Source: Salinicoccus carnicancri Crm (GTDB taxonomy: Bacteria; Bacillota; Bacilli; Staphylococcales; Salinicoccaceae). Taken from it: a DNA stretch of 64,000 nucleotides. The DNA lies in assembly GCF_000330705.1 (NCBI RefSeq), contig NZ_ANAM01000008.1, positions 248,001-312,000 of the forward strand. The letters are read 5' to 3'. The notes beneath the pieces are model-generated. The model was not told where the DNA came from. It saw nothing but the letters and a program-made list of their open reading frames with translations, and ran no database searches. Positions 9,787 through 18,591 of this stretch are shown here, piece after piece. Position 1 is the first letter of the stretch. The number at the start of each line of letters is the position of its first letter. A program made the position numbers and the translations under genes.

Positions 9787-9804
9787 TTTGTAAACGCTTA
9801 CAAA
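9787..9804. promoter_or_regulatory. CcpA operator (cre) of the 2-oxo acid/phenylalanine dehydrogenase operon
   Basis: TGTAAACGCTTACA at 9789-9802 fits the cre consensus without mismatch and is a perfect palindrome when TT and AA are added on each side. It lies just downstream of a TATAAT box and before the ribosome site, a position where bound CcpA would block transcription. CcpA itself is encoded at 40363-41352. Confidence 0.85.
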
Positions 9805-9807
9805 GTT

Positions 9808-9813
9808 ATTATA
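9808..9813 (-). promoter_or_regulatory. -10 box of the 2-oxo acid dehydrogenase operon
   Basis: A perfect TATAAT on the minus strand lies 39 bases upstream of the E1 alpha start. A weak TTTCAA sits 17 bases further upstream as the possible -35 box. The cre begins 4 bases after this box, so it overlaps the expected transcription start. Confidence 0.6.
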
Positions 9814-9883
9814 ACATCTTCCTGAAATATTTGAAATGTTTGTTATATTAACGATGAAAAAGACCTATCCGACCTATAATCTT

Positions 9884-10003
9884 TTAATTTATTCCAATTC
9901 CCTTTTGTTTTGAACCAACCATCGCCTGGCGGCTTTTTAGTTTATTCAGAGTTCCTTTTCCCGACAAATTTTCCAAGTGGAAATGAAACTCCCCTGTTTC
10001 GAT
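9884..10003 (-). pseudogene. Possible remnant of a GHKL-type histidine kinase C-terminus
   Basis: A short open frame after the DUF418 gene ends with GEFHFHLENLS and then GSKQKGIGIN, followed at once by a stop. This resembles the last part of the ATPase domain of LytS-like kinases, where a beta strand ending in EN is followed by a G2 box of the type KGIGINNVKRRL. Removing about one base after the stop restores KRL, as if five bases had been lost. Only about 40 residues match and the frame has no own start or ribosome site. This is recognition by eye and could be chance. Confidence 0.35.
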
Positions 10004-10013
10004 CACGGGAAAA

Positions 10014-11207
10014 TCATTTCCTGATCGGCATGACAGTGCCGTATGTGACAGTCCTCCAAACCCATTCAAGCGGGCCGAATCTGAAAAGCTTCATCCACAG
10101 ATGGCTCAGGACCATCTGTATCATGAAAACAGCCAATACAATGGGGATGAACCACACGGCATCCACTCTGTTGAACAGATTCAAACCATAGAACAGTCCC
10201 GTCATCAGCACGCTCTGCATGATATAGTTGGTCAGCGCCATCTGCCCCACCGGCTGCAGCAGTTCCGTCACTGTTTTGAACTTCTGTACAATGAGGATGA
10301 AGAGCGCGATATAACCGAGTGACATCAGCGGTCCACCCACTGTATAGGCGAGCAGCGTCAAAACAGCCCATGCCGGATCATCCATCATGTAGGTAAGACC
10401 GTAACCGACAAGAATCTTGACGGGTGTCCCTGCGCCCAGGCCCGCCGCTGCTGTCCATACCAACAGTTTTCTGTGGGCGGCCAGATTCTCGAATATACGC
10501 TTCTGCCCTGCATAAAGCCCGAGCAGGAACATTGCCAGCACAAGCGGGATCATCGTAATATTACTTGATGTCATGATGCTGAAAACAGATATGTTCACGT
10601 TAAGAATATCGATATATCCGCCCTGCTGAAAGGAAGAAACCATATTGAACCCCGGATCATAGTCCCCGTTCCCGCCGAAATCGCCACCGGCTGCAAAAAG
10701 CAGCAGTGACATGGCGGCTGTAAACACCGTGCCAAGAAGCAGTATGACAATGCTTACTGCCAGATTGACCGCCGGTTTCAGTTTATAGAAGATTAACAGA
10801 ATGATACCGGTCACAGCATAGACGGTCAGTATATCCCCATACCAGATGAAAATGGCATGAAACAGTCCGAATGCAAGAAGCATCATCATCCGCCTCAGGA
10901 AGAGCAGCGAAGCGGACCCCGGTTTCTTTTCCGCACGGGAAAGGAATATATAGAAACCCAGGCCGAAAAGGAATGAGAACATCGTATAGAAATTGGAGGT
11001 GACGAAAGTATTGATGAACATGATGACGGACGAATTCGCCCCCTCTGTATAAATATCACTCGACTCGCCGGTGAACTGTTCTTCGATCGCCGGCCCTGCA
11101 AAGGCCATGACGTTCATCATCAGAATGCCGAGAAGCGCAACCCCCCTCATCGAATCGATTTCATGTACCCTTTCCGACTGTCCGACCGGCAAATAATCCT
11201 GTCTCAT
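10014..11207 (-). CDS. DUF418 (YeiB-type) membrane protein
   Basis: About 397 residues with roughly ten membrane helices. The N-terminal signature RVHEIDSMRGVALLGIL is typical of the DUF418/YeiB family, and the C-terminal half holds the family's conserved WMKLFRFGPLEWVWR. Start chosen at 11207, 7 bases after GGAGGGG; a TTG at 11213 is the alternative. The biochemical role of the family is unknown; transport or lipid-linked acyl transfer has been suggested. It stands alone, with an AT-rich upstream gap. Confidence 0.85.
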   Translation of the reverse strand: MRQDYLPVGQSERVHEIDSMRGVALLGILMMNVMAFAGPAIEEQFTGESSDIYTEGANSSVIMFINTFVTSNFYTMFSFLFGLGFYIFLSRAEKKPGSASLLFLRRMMMLLAFGLFHAIFIWYGDILTVYAVTGIILLIFYKLKPAVNLAVSIVILLLGTVFTAAMSLLLFAAGGDFGGNGDYDPGFNMVSSFQQGGYIDILNVNISVFSIMTSSNITMIPLVLAMFLLGLYAGQKRIFENLAAHRKLLVWTAAAGLGAGTPVKILVGYGLTYMMDDPAWAVLTLLAYTVGGPLMSLGYIALFILIVQKFKTVTELLQPVGQMALTNYIMQSVLMTGLFYGLNLFNRVDAVWFIPIVLAVFMIQMVLSHLWMKLFRFGPLEWVWRTVTYGTVMPIRK

Positions 11208-11279
11208 TTCCAATCCCCTCCGGATATTTTCATTGATTAATATGATACACCAATACTTTCATAGAATTATAGAAAGGAC

Positions 11280-11579
11280 TCAAAATGATTGAGCCCTTTC
11301 TACCAGGGAACCGATATCGAACAATTCGACCGGACTCCCTGTCACATATGAATAGATATAATAGATGATCAGACCCACTATCGGCAGGAATATCACTACG
11401 AAGAGGAATACCTTCATGAACCTGGTGAACACGCTGTATAGCAGCCTGAGGACTATGATTGCAACGACAGTTGCAGCAACAGTTCTGATGTCGTATTCAA
11501 GCGAGGCAATGTCAAAGAAATTTATGGCGTAAATCACGAAAAATGAGAGTGCAATGGTAAGAATCAGTCTAATGAACAA
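11280..11579 (-). CDS. Small membrane protein of unknown function
   Basis: A 99-residue hydrophobic protein with about three membrane helices (near 3-22, 33-50 and 56-80) and a short soluble tail ending in an amphipathic stretch. I do not recognise a family. It is followed by an imperfect hairpin at 11271-11301, which overlaps its stop codon, and is preceded by the MFS gene on the same strand at a 38-base distance, so it may share that transcript. Confidence 0.6.
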   Translation of the reverse strand: MFIRLILTIALSFFVIYAINFFDIASLEYDIRTVAATVVAIIVLRLLYSVFTRFMKVFLFVVIFLPIVGLIIYYIYSYVTGSPVELFDIGSLVERAQSF

Positions 11580-11617
11580 AACGAATCACCCAGTCATTGT
11601 TATTGATACTTCATCTA

Positions 11618-12760
11618 CTATACTATTTCTTCATGTTCCCGTACAAATGATACGGACAGGAGACCGAGCCCAACGATGGCAACACTCAGCCACGGAGCGA
11701 AACTGATGTCGAAATTGCTGATGTAGATCCCCCCGATGACTGCCCCGATTCCTATGCCGAGATTTAGCCCTGACATATTCCAGCTGAATACCATTGCTGC
11801 AGAACCCTGGACGTTCTCGACCAGGCCGCTCTGAACCGACGGGCTCGTACTCCACTGGAAGACGCTCCACAGGAACAGGTTGATGTAGAAAAGCACTGGT
11901 GTACCATACAGCAATGGCAGTATCGCCATCGATATCATGAACAGTATAAGCATATAGATGATGGTCCGCTTGCTTCCGATCCTGTCCACGAGCAGACCTC
12001 CGATGTATGTCCCGGTCATGCCTCCCGCACCTGCAATGAGCAGTGCGACCGAGACACTTTCCAGCGTAAAACCATTGGATGTCATAAGCGGCGAAATATA
12101 GCCGATGACGATATAATTCCCTATCAGCACCGCCATGGTTACGCCGATGTAGAGGAAAACGTTCCTCTTATCAAGGACCTTATCCTGCACCGGCTCACCG
12201 AGCTCTTCCCCTTTCCTGTCAGGAACGAGCGACAGGATGCCGATGCCTACCAATAGTGCAATGATGATTACAAGCCAGAAAATGATGCGCCATCCGAACT
12301 GCTGACCGATCAGCGTCCCGATCGGGATTCCGAAGACATTGGCGGCACTGAATCCCATATAGACAAGTGCAATCATCTTCCCCCTGATCTCAGGACGTGA
12401 CAGCAGCACTGTCATATCCATTATCTTTACGATAAACACCGCAGCGGCCACTGCCGTGACGACACGTCCGAGTGAAAGCATGAGGAATGTATTTGATATC
12501 CCGAATATGAGATTACCGATTATGAAGACGACAAGCGAGGCAATTATGACTGGTTTCGGCCTGAATTTTTCCGTCATTTTTACCAGCAGCGGTCCGAAGA
12601 CAGCGAAACTGACTGCATATACAGTAATCAGCTGTCCTGTCATGGCGTGGGATATGCCAATGTCATCACTCATCAATTCAAGGATTCCTGATATGATGAG
12701 TTCCATCATACCGAGCAGGAATACACCCACAGTAAATGTAATTAACAGTTTTTTATTCAT
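11618..12760 (-). CDS. MFS transporter, AraJ/arabinose-efflux type
   Basis: About 380 residues with twelve predicted membrane helices and the MFS loop after helix 2. A glycine-rich segment follows at GMTGTYIGGLLVDRIGSK, which resembles the loop signature between helices 8 and 9. The best start is the ATG at 12760, 6 bases after GGAG. Relatives export sugars, nucleosides or drugs; the cargo cannot be predicted. It is divergent from the lipoprotein gene over a 100-base gap. Confidence 0.85.
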   Translation of the reverse strand: MNKKLLITFTVGVFLLGMMELIISGILELMSDDIGISHAMTGQLITVYAVSFAVFGPLLVKMTEKFRPKPVIIASLVVFIIGNLIFGISNTFLMLSLGRVVTAVAAAVFIVKIMDMTVLLSRPEIRGKMIALVYMGFSAANVFGIPIGTLIGQQFGWRIIFWLVIIIALLVGIGILSLVPDRKGEELGEPVQDKVLDKRNVFLYIGVTMAVLIGNYIVIGYISPLMTSNGFTLESVSVALLIAGAGGMTGTYIGGLLVDRIGSKRTIIYMLILFMISMAILPLLYGTPVLFYINLFLWSVFQWSTSPSVQSGLVENVQGSAAMVFSWNMSGLNLGIGIGAVIGGIYISNFDISFAPWLSVAIVGLGLLSVSFVREHEEIV

Positions 12761-12862
12761 CTTTGACTCCATTTCAAAAATAATGTAATATCCGGCTGAA
12801 CAGAGAGCCGGCCGGCTGGGCCGAAAGACACATACATGATAGAATATGCATGAGGTGGCAAA

Positions 12863-13348
12863 ATGAAAAGATTGATTCCCATACTTCTGGCAGGATTCCT
12901 GATAGCAGGATGTCAGGCCCAGGACCAGGAGGAACTAGGTGCGATGTACAATGCATTCGAGAGGAACCAGAGCGAAATTGAGGCTGATTTCCAGGACTAT
13001 TACAAAGAAATCGAAGCATCTGATGACCGTGAAACACAGCTCAAAATCATCTATGAAGAAATGATCCCTGCAATAGAGGATTTTGAAACTACAATACAGA
13101 ATTACGAAGTCAGTTCTGATGAACACAAAGCACTCAAGGAAGATATGCTCACGTATATCGGCTCACTGCATGAATTGACCGCAAATATCGGCAAATTCAA
13201 CAGGACATTCATAGCAGGAAACCCTTTCGATGATGAATTTACAAAAGAGGCTGATGAAATGCTCGAAACAGTCAGATCCCAGGAGGAAAAGGTACAGAAA
13301 GATTATGACAGAGTGCTTGACGAATACAAGGGACTGAACGCGGAATAG
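12863..13348 (+). CDS. Secreted lipoprotein of unknown function
   Basis: The first 17 residues form a lipoprotein signal peptide ending in the lipobox LIAGC, so Cys17 would be lipid-anchored to the outer face of the membrane. The remaining 144 residues are acidic, helical and coiled-coil-like, with many Glu and Gln, loosely like YkyA-type cell-wall lipoproteins. A ribosome site GAGGTGG lies 6 bases before the ATG. A 17-bp terminator begins within the stop codon. Confidence 0.75.
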   Translation: MKRLIPILLAGFLIAGCQAQDQEELGAMYNAFERNQSEIEADFQDYYKEIEASDDRETQLKIIYEEMIPAIEDFETTIQNYEVSSDEHKALKEDMLTYIGSLHELTANIGKFNRTFIAGNPFDDEFTKEADEMLETVRSQEEKVQKDYDRVLDEYKGLNAE

Positions 13349-13385
13349 AAGAAGCTCAGGGCGCCAAGCGCCCTGAGCTTCTTCT
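13347..13385 (+). terminator. Strong terminator of the lipoprotein gene
   Basis: A 17-bp perfect GC-rich stem (13347-13363 and 13369-13385) with a 5-base loop starts at the TAG stop codon. The T content after it is low, but the stem also ends with TTCTTCT inside the arm. Confidence 0.8.
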
Positions 13386-13496
13386 ATCGGCAATCCATTT
13401 ATATAGATCTGTAAAATCATAAGTCCGTATTTGCTTATATAATGATACATCATCAGTGACGATAAGTCCAGTCATTTTACACTGATTATTCACGGA

Positions 13497-14969
13497 TCAC
13501 TTCTCCAGATTCTCTGCGTTCACCGCTGCCGGACGGCCAACACTGCCCGGCTTTACATTTTGTTCTTTGCGTTCAAATAATATGTCTTCAGGATCAATGT
13601 CATTGACTTCATTCTTAAGGTAATACCTGCCCTTGGTCAATACTGCCAGCAGAACGGTCAGTATCGCAGCCAGCGCTGACGCAAAGAATGCAGCAGTACT
13701 TTCAAGGAATGTCCCCATGTAGCCGAGTGCCGCCACTGTGCCGAGGCCGCTGGCTATAATTAGTGAGACCACCCCCACCGGATTCCATTTGTACAGATTT
13801 TCCTGGCGTGCCTCATAGAAGGCAGGGCCTATCTTAAGCAACATCTTGACGACGAGCGCATCCGTAATCAGTACGGCACCCCACGCAAGCAGGAAGACAC
13901 CCTGGAATGTCAGAGCAGTATCCAGATGATCAACGATGCCGCCGAGCATCAGAATCATTGCCGTGAGCCCCGCGACTACTATCCAGAATCTGCGGCCGGG
14001 TGTAAACCGGCAGACATTTTCAAAAAAATTGGAAAGTGACAGTGAGCTGCTGTAAATGTTGGTGACATTGATGCGGACCTGGGTCAGCATCGTAAACAAT
14101 GCACCGCCGATACCAAGCAGCTGGACGATGTATACGCCCGGGTTCGGCTCCGCAAGACGGACGCCAAACCAGATACCGAGACCGCCCATGACTCCGTAAC
14201 AGAAAATCTGCGGAATGAATCCGATGGCAACCGAGCCGAATCTGATATGCCCGGGCTTAAGGAAGCGGGCATAGTCACTTGCAAGAAGCGCAGTCAGTCC
14301 CATGATGCCGTGCTGCATGCCGATGCATAGCAGGAGTGCCGTACCGCCGACCTGCACCCCTTCAGGCATGTAAGTCCAGAATCGTCCTTCATAAAGAGAA
14401 GTCGTAAAAACCGCCACTGTAATTGCGGCAATCAGAAATGCAAAAAATATCGGCAGTGACCATTTCTGCAGCTTATCCAGTTGTTTTATGCCAAACCAGT
14501 TCAATGGAATTACAAGTGAACCAAAGATGACTATGAGCAGCCATACCGGAATTATCGGAAAAAATTCATGTACTGCATAGACCAGTATCATACCTTCGAA
14601 AGCACAGTACATGATGAAATTGGAAGCATAGATAAGCGATGTCAGAGAGGCGCCTATGTATCCAAATCCCCCTCCGCGCGACATTAAATTGACATTCATT
14701 CCGCTTCTTGCGGACAGATAAGAGATGATGGTGCCCATGATTCCTGCGACTATGATGGCATAGCCGGCTGATATCAGTGCATTGACGGCACCGAACTGAA
14801 GCGCCATGACACTTCCCAGCTGAAAATAAAAAATCGCTGTTGCGATTCCGAAAGTTATGTTGGTTATGCTGAACCAACCCATTTTGCGTTCCCCGTAAGG
14901 AACCTTGTCCAATGAGTAATCATCTTCGTGTGATTCGTTCCCACGATCTGCCACATTCACAGACCCCAT
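13497..14969 (-). CDS. NCS1-family permease (cytosine/purine/allantoin type)
   Basis: A 490-residue membrane protein with about twelve helices of the nucleobase:cation symporter 1 family, with the conserved FGIATAIFYFQLGS and MSRGGGFGYIGAS segments in helices 1 and 3. The ATG at 14969 follows GGAGTGG at a good distance; the TTG at 14984 lies before that site and is unlikely. Substrate within the family is open (cytosine, purines, hydantoins, allantoin or thiamine). A good promoter lies 50-77 bases upstream. Confidence 0.85.
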   Translation of the reverse strand: MGSVNVADRGNESHEDDYSLDKVPYGERKMGWFSITNITFGIATAIFYFQLGSVMALQFGAVNALISAGYAIIVAGIMGTIISYLSARSGMNVNLMSRGGGFGYIGASLTSLIYASNFIMYCAFEGMILVYAVHEFFPIIPVWLLIVIFGSLVIPLNWFGIKQLDKLQKWSLPIFFAFLIAAITVAVFTTSLYEGRFWTYMPEGVQVGGTALLLCIGMQHGIMGLTALLASDYARFLKPGHIRFGSVAIGFIPQIFCYGVMGGLGIWFGVRLAEPNPGVYIVQLLGIGGALFTMLTQVRINVTNIYSSSLSLSNFFENVCRFTPGRRFWIVVAGLTAMILMLGGIVDHLDTALTFQGVFLLAWGAVLITDALVVKMLLKIGPAFYEARQENLYKWNPVGVVSLIIASGLGTVAALGYMGTFLESTAAFFASALAAILTVLLAVLTKGRYYLKNEVNDIDPEDILFERKEQNVKPGSVGRPAAVNAENLEK

Positions 14970-15017
14970 AAATATCCACTCCAAACTTTTGAAATTTTAT
15001 ATTTAAGCGACTTTTAC

Positions 15018-15046
15018 ACTATAAACCACTTGCACAATTAAATCAA
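15018..15046 (-). promoter_or_regulatory. Promoter of the NCS1 permease gene
   Basis: On the minus strand TTGATT (15041-15046) and TATAGT (15018-15023) are separated by exactly 17 bases, 49 bases before the chosen start codon. It reads toward the permease gene and is separated from the dipeptidase gene by that gene's terminator. Confidence 0.65.
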
Positions 15047-15157
15047 CAGGCATATCAGTGTTAAACCAACTTCATGTGAATAAGTACACATCAGTTTATA
15101 TTATTCACCCTATTAATAATGAAACAAAAAACATAATTTATGAGAAATTATGTTTCT

Positions 15158-15193
15158 AAAAAAATAAGACACCTTCTGACAGAAGGTGTCTTA
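15158..15193 (-). terminator. Terminator of the dipeptidase gene
   Basis: A 13-bp perfect stem (15165-15177 and 15181-15193) with a 3-base loop is followed on the minus strand by TTTTTTT. It lies 8 bases after the dipeptidase stop. Confidence 0.9.
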
Positions 15194-15200
15194 AAAGCAT

Positions 15201-16142
15201 TCAGCAGTATGAATTGATGAAATTTTCATGTGTGATTTTTGCGGTAAAAACACTGCCGTATCTTTGATCGATTGCATCTGAAAGATTCGGGAAATCGCCT
15301 GCATCCCGGAGTCGATCTACATAAGAAGCTATACCGTCGAAGTCAGAACCAATACCAATATTGTCACGTCCGCCAAGTTCTAAAATCCTGTCTATGTGGG
15401 GATACAGATCTTCAATCGAGACATCCCCCTCTTTTATGAAGGGCGGGTTGAATACTATGTTGATCATCCCCCCCTTTTTTATGATCTGTCTGATCTGGCT
15501 GTCATACAGGTTTCTTGGGTGATCGAACACATTCCTTGCATTGGAATGGGAAGCGAAGATACGGTCTGCCTTATCAATAACGTCAGTGAAGCCGGCAGTA
15601 TTCAGGTGGCTGACATCTATCAGCACGTCATGTGCATTGCAGCACTCAATGACCTTGTAGCCAAAATTCGTCAGTCCTGCCATGCGGTTCTCGCCTACGC
15701 CATCTGCGACAAGGTTCGCATTGTTCCATACAAGGCCGAGTGACATGACTCCAAGGCGGATCAGGGTTCTCAATTTCACCAGGTCGTTGCCGAAAGCATC
15801 CGAACCTTCTAATGTAAGTACCGCTCCAACCTGGTCCGGCTTCAATTCATTTATTTCAGTGAAGTTCCTGATATGGACAAAGCCCTCCTGAGCTATCACT
15901 TCATTGTAGAAGCAGTCCACCTGCTCAAGGGCGTGCTGCCATTTTTCATTATCGGGGATGCCGGGAGCGATGAATATCGCGAAGAATTGGACTTTTACAT
16001 CTCCTTTCCTTAATCGTCCCGCATTTGTATCAAGCTTATCTGCATTTCTGTAATCCAGCACTCTTTCTCCTGTACGAAAACTGTCCCGGTAGTCACCCTG
16101 CAGCTTCAGCAGGGCATCACAGTGCGTATCGATGACCTTCAT
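15201..16142 (-). CDS. M19 (renal dipeptidase-type) membrane dipeptidase family protein
   Basis: A 313-residue zinc peptidase of the M19 family. The metal-binding motif DTHCDALLKL is at the N-terminus. A glutamate in LTLEGSDA, His residues in IDVSHLN and FASHSNAR, and the C-terminal GIGSDFDGI complete the site. Members cleave dipeptides, including D-amino acid dipeptides, and need no signal peptide in this lineage; none is seen. It is divergent from the YjiH-type gene and tail-to-head with the NCS1 permease, from which a terminator separates it. Confidence 0.88.
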   Translation of the reverse strand: MKVIDTHCDALLKLQGDYRDSFRTGERVLDYRNADKLDTNAGRLRKGDVKVQFFAIFIAPGIPDNEKWQHALEQVDCFYNEVIAQEGFVHIRNFTEINELKPDQVGAVLTLEGSDAFGNDLVKLRTLIRLGVMSLGLVWNNANLVADGVGENRMAGLTNFGYKVIECCNAHDVLIDVSHLNTAGFTDVIDKADRIFASHSNARNVFDHPRNLYDSQIRQIIKKGGMINIVFNPPFIKEGDVSIEDLYPHIDRILELGGRDNIGIGSDFDGIASYVDRLRDAGDFPNLSDAIDQRYGSVFTAKITHENFINSYC

Positions 16143-16269
16143 TCTATCCTCTCCTTTACAGATTCAATGATAGCAATATAGTCCGACTATTCAAAACAGA
16201 TTAAATCTTTATACATTTGAAATTAATATTTGCATTAATATACCGTTGCGTATAAACTGATTATGGGTA

Positions 16270-16283
16270 TGAAAACGTTTTCT
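16270..16283. promoter_or_regulatory. CcpA operator (cre) upstream of the YjiH-type gene
   Basis: TGAAAACGTTTTCT fits the cre consensus with no mismatch and is nearly palindromic. It is 62 bases before the YjiH-type start. A possible promoter further downstream (TTTACT at 16296-16301 and TATAAT at 16318-16323, spacer 16) would place the cre upstream of the -35 box, compatible with activation. If transcription instead starts upstream, it would be a repressing site. Confidence 0.7.
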
Positions 16284-16345
16284 ATATTTTGTGTATTTAC
16301 TTGTCGTCCGCTGCATGTATAATTATAACAAAGGGAGGAAGTTTT

Positions 16346-17674
16346 ATGCGTAATAATGCAACTTTATTAAAATTCATAATACCGTCACTGATCGGTATCC
16401 TTATGTTTCTATATCCATTGAACATCGATGGGGAAACGACCATTCCGGTAGCTTTCCTTGCCAACTTACTTAATGAATCCCTTGGATATGACACGATCGT
16501 CCTGATTGTTGTCATCATCATCAACATATCCGCACTGCTCACCCTGATCTTCAGCTGGATATACAGGCCCAAAAATGCATTTCTCGCCAACCTGTTCACT
16601 GTAAATCCAATGTGGGTCATTCTCAGAACCGTCGGTGCGGTATTCTCAGTCATGGCAATCATGACAGTCGGTCCAGAAGCCATCAATTCCGATGTTACTG
16701 GCGGCATGCTGCTCAACGACCTGCTTCCTACATTATTTGCAGTGTTCTTGTTCGCAGGGCTGCTGCTCCCACTGCTTTTGAACTACGGGCTTCTGGAGTT
16801 TGTAGGCTCGATTTTCGCAAAAGTCATGAGGCCGCTGTTCACACTGCCCGGCCGTTCAACAGTGGACAACCTCGCTTCATGGGTAGGGGACGGCACCATA
16901 GGGGTTCTCCTGACAAGCAAGCAGTATGAGGAAGGGTTTTATTCCGAACGTGAGGCGGCTGTAATTGCAACAACATTCTCTGTTGTTTCGATAACATTCA
17001 GCATTGTAATACTGGACCTCATCGGACTGATGAATTATTTTGCCGCCTTCTACATTACTATAATTGTTTCCGGGCTTGTTGCTGCATTCATAATGCCAAG
17101 GATTCCGCCCTTGTCCCTGATCAAAGACAATTACTATACTGATGGTCAGGACGTCGATGAAACCATTCCAAAGGGTTACAATCCATTCACATGGGGATAC
17201 AAAAAAGCAATGGACAGAGCTGAGACAGCCGATGGTTTTACGGATTACCTGAAAGATGGCACGAAAACTGTCGGAGATATGTGGTTTTCCGTACTCCCTA
17301 TTGTCATGGCAATAGGAACACTCGGTACTATGATTGCAGAGTACACGCCTCTCTTCACATGGCTTGGTGCACCATTTGTGCCTGTTCTTGAACTCATGGG
17401 AATTCCCGAAGCTGTCGCGGCGTCTGAATCATTATTCATCGGTTTCACAGATATGTTCCTGCCTGCAATTCTGATTGAAGGGGTTTCTTCAGACATCACG
17501 CGGTTCATCATCGGAGCTCTGAGTATCACACAGCTCATCTACCTTTCCGAAGTCGGCGGGGTCATACTGGGTTCCAAAGTCCCTGTTGGCCTGGGGAAAC
17601 TGCTCATCATCTTCCTTCTCAGAACTGTCATTACACTGCCCATCATCACTGTCATTGCACATATCATTTTCTAG
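16346..17674 (+). CDS. YjiH-type membrane protein with nucleoside-recognition (Gate) domain
   Basis: A 442-residue protein with ten or more membrane helices. The N-terminal segments FLYPLNIDG and NPMWVILRTVGAV and the central DNLASWVGDGTIGVLLTSKQYEEGFYS region mark the YjiH family, which contains the Gate domain of nucleoside transport proteins. The start at 16346 has AAGGGAGGA 5-6 bases upstream; the longer frame from 16289 crosses that ribosome site and is rejected. Function is not established for the family. Control by CcpA is suggested by the cre upstream. Confidence 0.85.
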   Translation: MRNNATLLKFIIPSLIGILMFLYPLNIDGETTIPVAFLANLLNESLGYDTIVLIVVIIINISALLTLIFSWIYRPKNAFLANLFTVNPMWVILRTVGAVFSVMAIMTVGPEAINSDVTGGMLLNDLLPTLFAVFLFAGLLLPLLLNYGLLEFVGSIFAKVMRPLFTLPGRSTVDNLASWVGDGTIGVLLTSKQYEEGFYSEREAAVIATTFSVVSITFSIVILDLIGLMNYFAAFYITIIVSGLVAAFIMPRIPPLSLIKDNYYTDGQDVDETIPKGYNPFTWGYKKAMDRAETADGFTDYLKDGTKTVGDMWFSVLPIVMAIGTLGTMIAEYTPLFTWLGAPFVPVLELMGIPEAVAASESLFIGFTDMFLPAILIEGVSSDITRFIIGALSITQLIYLSEVGGVILGSKVPVGLGKLLIIFLLRTVITLPIITVIAHIIF

Positions 17675-17686
17675 TTTCATCCCCGG

Positions 17687-17713
17687 TCCCGGCCCTTGGC
17701 CGGGATTTTTTTT
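17687..17713 (+). terminator. Terminator of the YjiH-type gene
   Basis: An 8-bp GC-rich stem (17687-17694 and 17698-17705) with a CTT loop is followed by TTTTTTTT, a textbook intrinsic terminator. Confidence 0.92.
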
Positions 17714-17789
17714 GTCCGGTTCGATTATTTCAACACTGGTTCCAGGGAGTATATAATGGAACCAAGGATTGATTAAAGGAGTTAATTTT

Positions 17790-18554
17790 ATGTGCCTGAT
17801 AAATTTTCATTTGAATGATCACGAAAAATACAAACTGGTTCTGGCAGCCAACCGGGACGAGGAGTACCACCGGCCGACCGAGCCTGCAAAGTTCTGGGAA
17901 GACGACCGGAACATCCTTGCAGGGAGGGATTTGCGCGGTACAGGAACATGGCTCGGCATTACAATGGACGGGCGTATCGCAGCACTTACAAATATCCGAA
18001 ACAGCGACGAACTCCTGAATACTAACCTTAAAACACGCGGTTTGCTGGTCAGCGGATTTTTACAGTCGAAAGACACAGCCGAAAAATACCTTTCCTCCCT
18101 GAAAGCCGAATCCGGGGAATACTCCGGATTCAACCTGATTGCCGGGTTCCCCGATGAACTGTATTATCTGAACAATTATGATAATGAAGTACAGAAGATC
18201 GGAGACGGCATCCACGGATTGAGCAACCACCACCTCGATACGCCCTGGCCCAAAGTGGTCAAAGGGAAGCACATGCTTTCAGAAATCACTTCCGGAAAAG
18301 ATATTGATGTGGAGGCTTTGTTCAGGCTGCTGAAGGACAGTGACACGGCTCCTGTGGAAGACCTGCCGGACACCGGACTTTCAAATGAACTGGAAACACA
18401 GCTCTCGCCGATGTTCATCGACACTGAAAATTACGGGACACGCTGCTCCACCGTACTTGTTGTCGATAAGGATGATAATGTGGAATTCATCGAGCGGACG
18501 TATGAACACGGCAGGATGACCGATGAAAAAAGATATGCTTTCACAATCCGATAA
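17790..18554 (+). CDS. NRDE family (TANGO2-like) protein
   Basis: A 254-residue protein starting at the ATG at 17790, 9 bases after AAAGGAG, which exposes a Cys at position 2 (MCLINFHL), the expected N-terminal nucleophile. The family name motif appears as AANRDEEY near residue 27. Conserved GTWLGIT and CSTVLVV follow. The biochemical role is unknown in bacteria; eukaryotic TANGO2 is tied to lipid and heme handling. It stands alone between two terminators. Confidence 0.88.
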   Translation: MCLINFHLNDHEKYKLVLAANRDEEYHRPTEPAKFWEDDRNILAGRDLRGTGTWLGITMDGRIAALTNIRNSDELLNTNLKTRGLLVSGFLQSKDTAEKYLSSLKAESGEYSGFNLIAGFPDELYYLNNYDNEVQKIGDGIHGLSNHHLDTPWPKVVKGKHMLSEITSGKDIDVEALFRLLKDSDTAPVEDLPDTGLSNELETQLSPMFIDTENYGTRCSTVLVVDKDDNVEFIERTYEHGRMTDEKRYAFTIR

Positions 18555-18557
18555 AGC

Positions 18558-18591
18558 TAAAGAAGCTATGAAAATTTTCATAGCTTCTTTA
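18558..18591. terminator. Bidirectional terminator, 34-base perfect palindrome
   Basis: Arms 18558-18574 and 18575-18591 are perfect complements without a spacer, so the tip would open into a short loop of about four bases. A-runs and T-runs allow action on both strands. It ends the NRDE gene and reaches into the last codons of the convergent nitronate-monooxygenase-like gene. Confidence 0.85.

Noticed and set aside
9884-10069. Intact small gene after DUF418
   Set aside because: Its first part lies inside the DUF418 coding region in another frame and has no ribosome site; only the kinase-like tail may be meaningful.
13386-13496. Possible small gene after the lipoprotein terminator
   Set aside because: The only open frame is antisense to the lipoprotein end and has no ribosome site; I see nothing else in the gap.
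16289-16345. Extended N-terminus of the YjiH-type protein
   Set aside because: It would cross the strong AAGGGAGGA ribosome site and adds residues with no family match; the ATG at 16346 is used.
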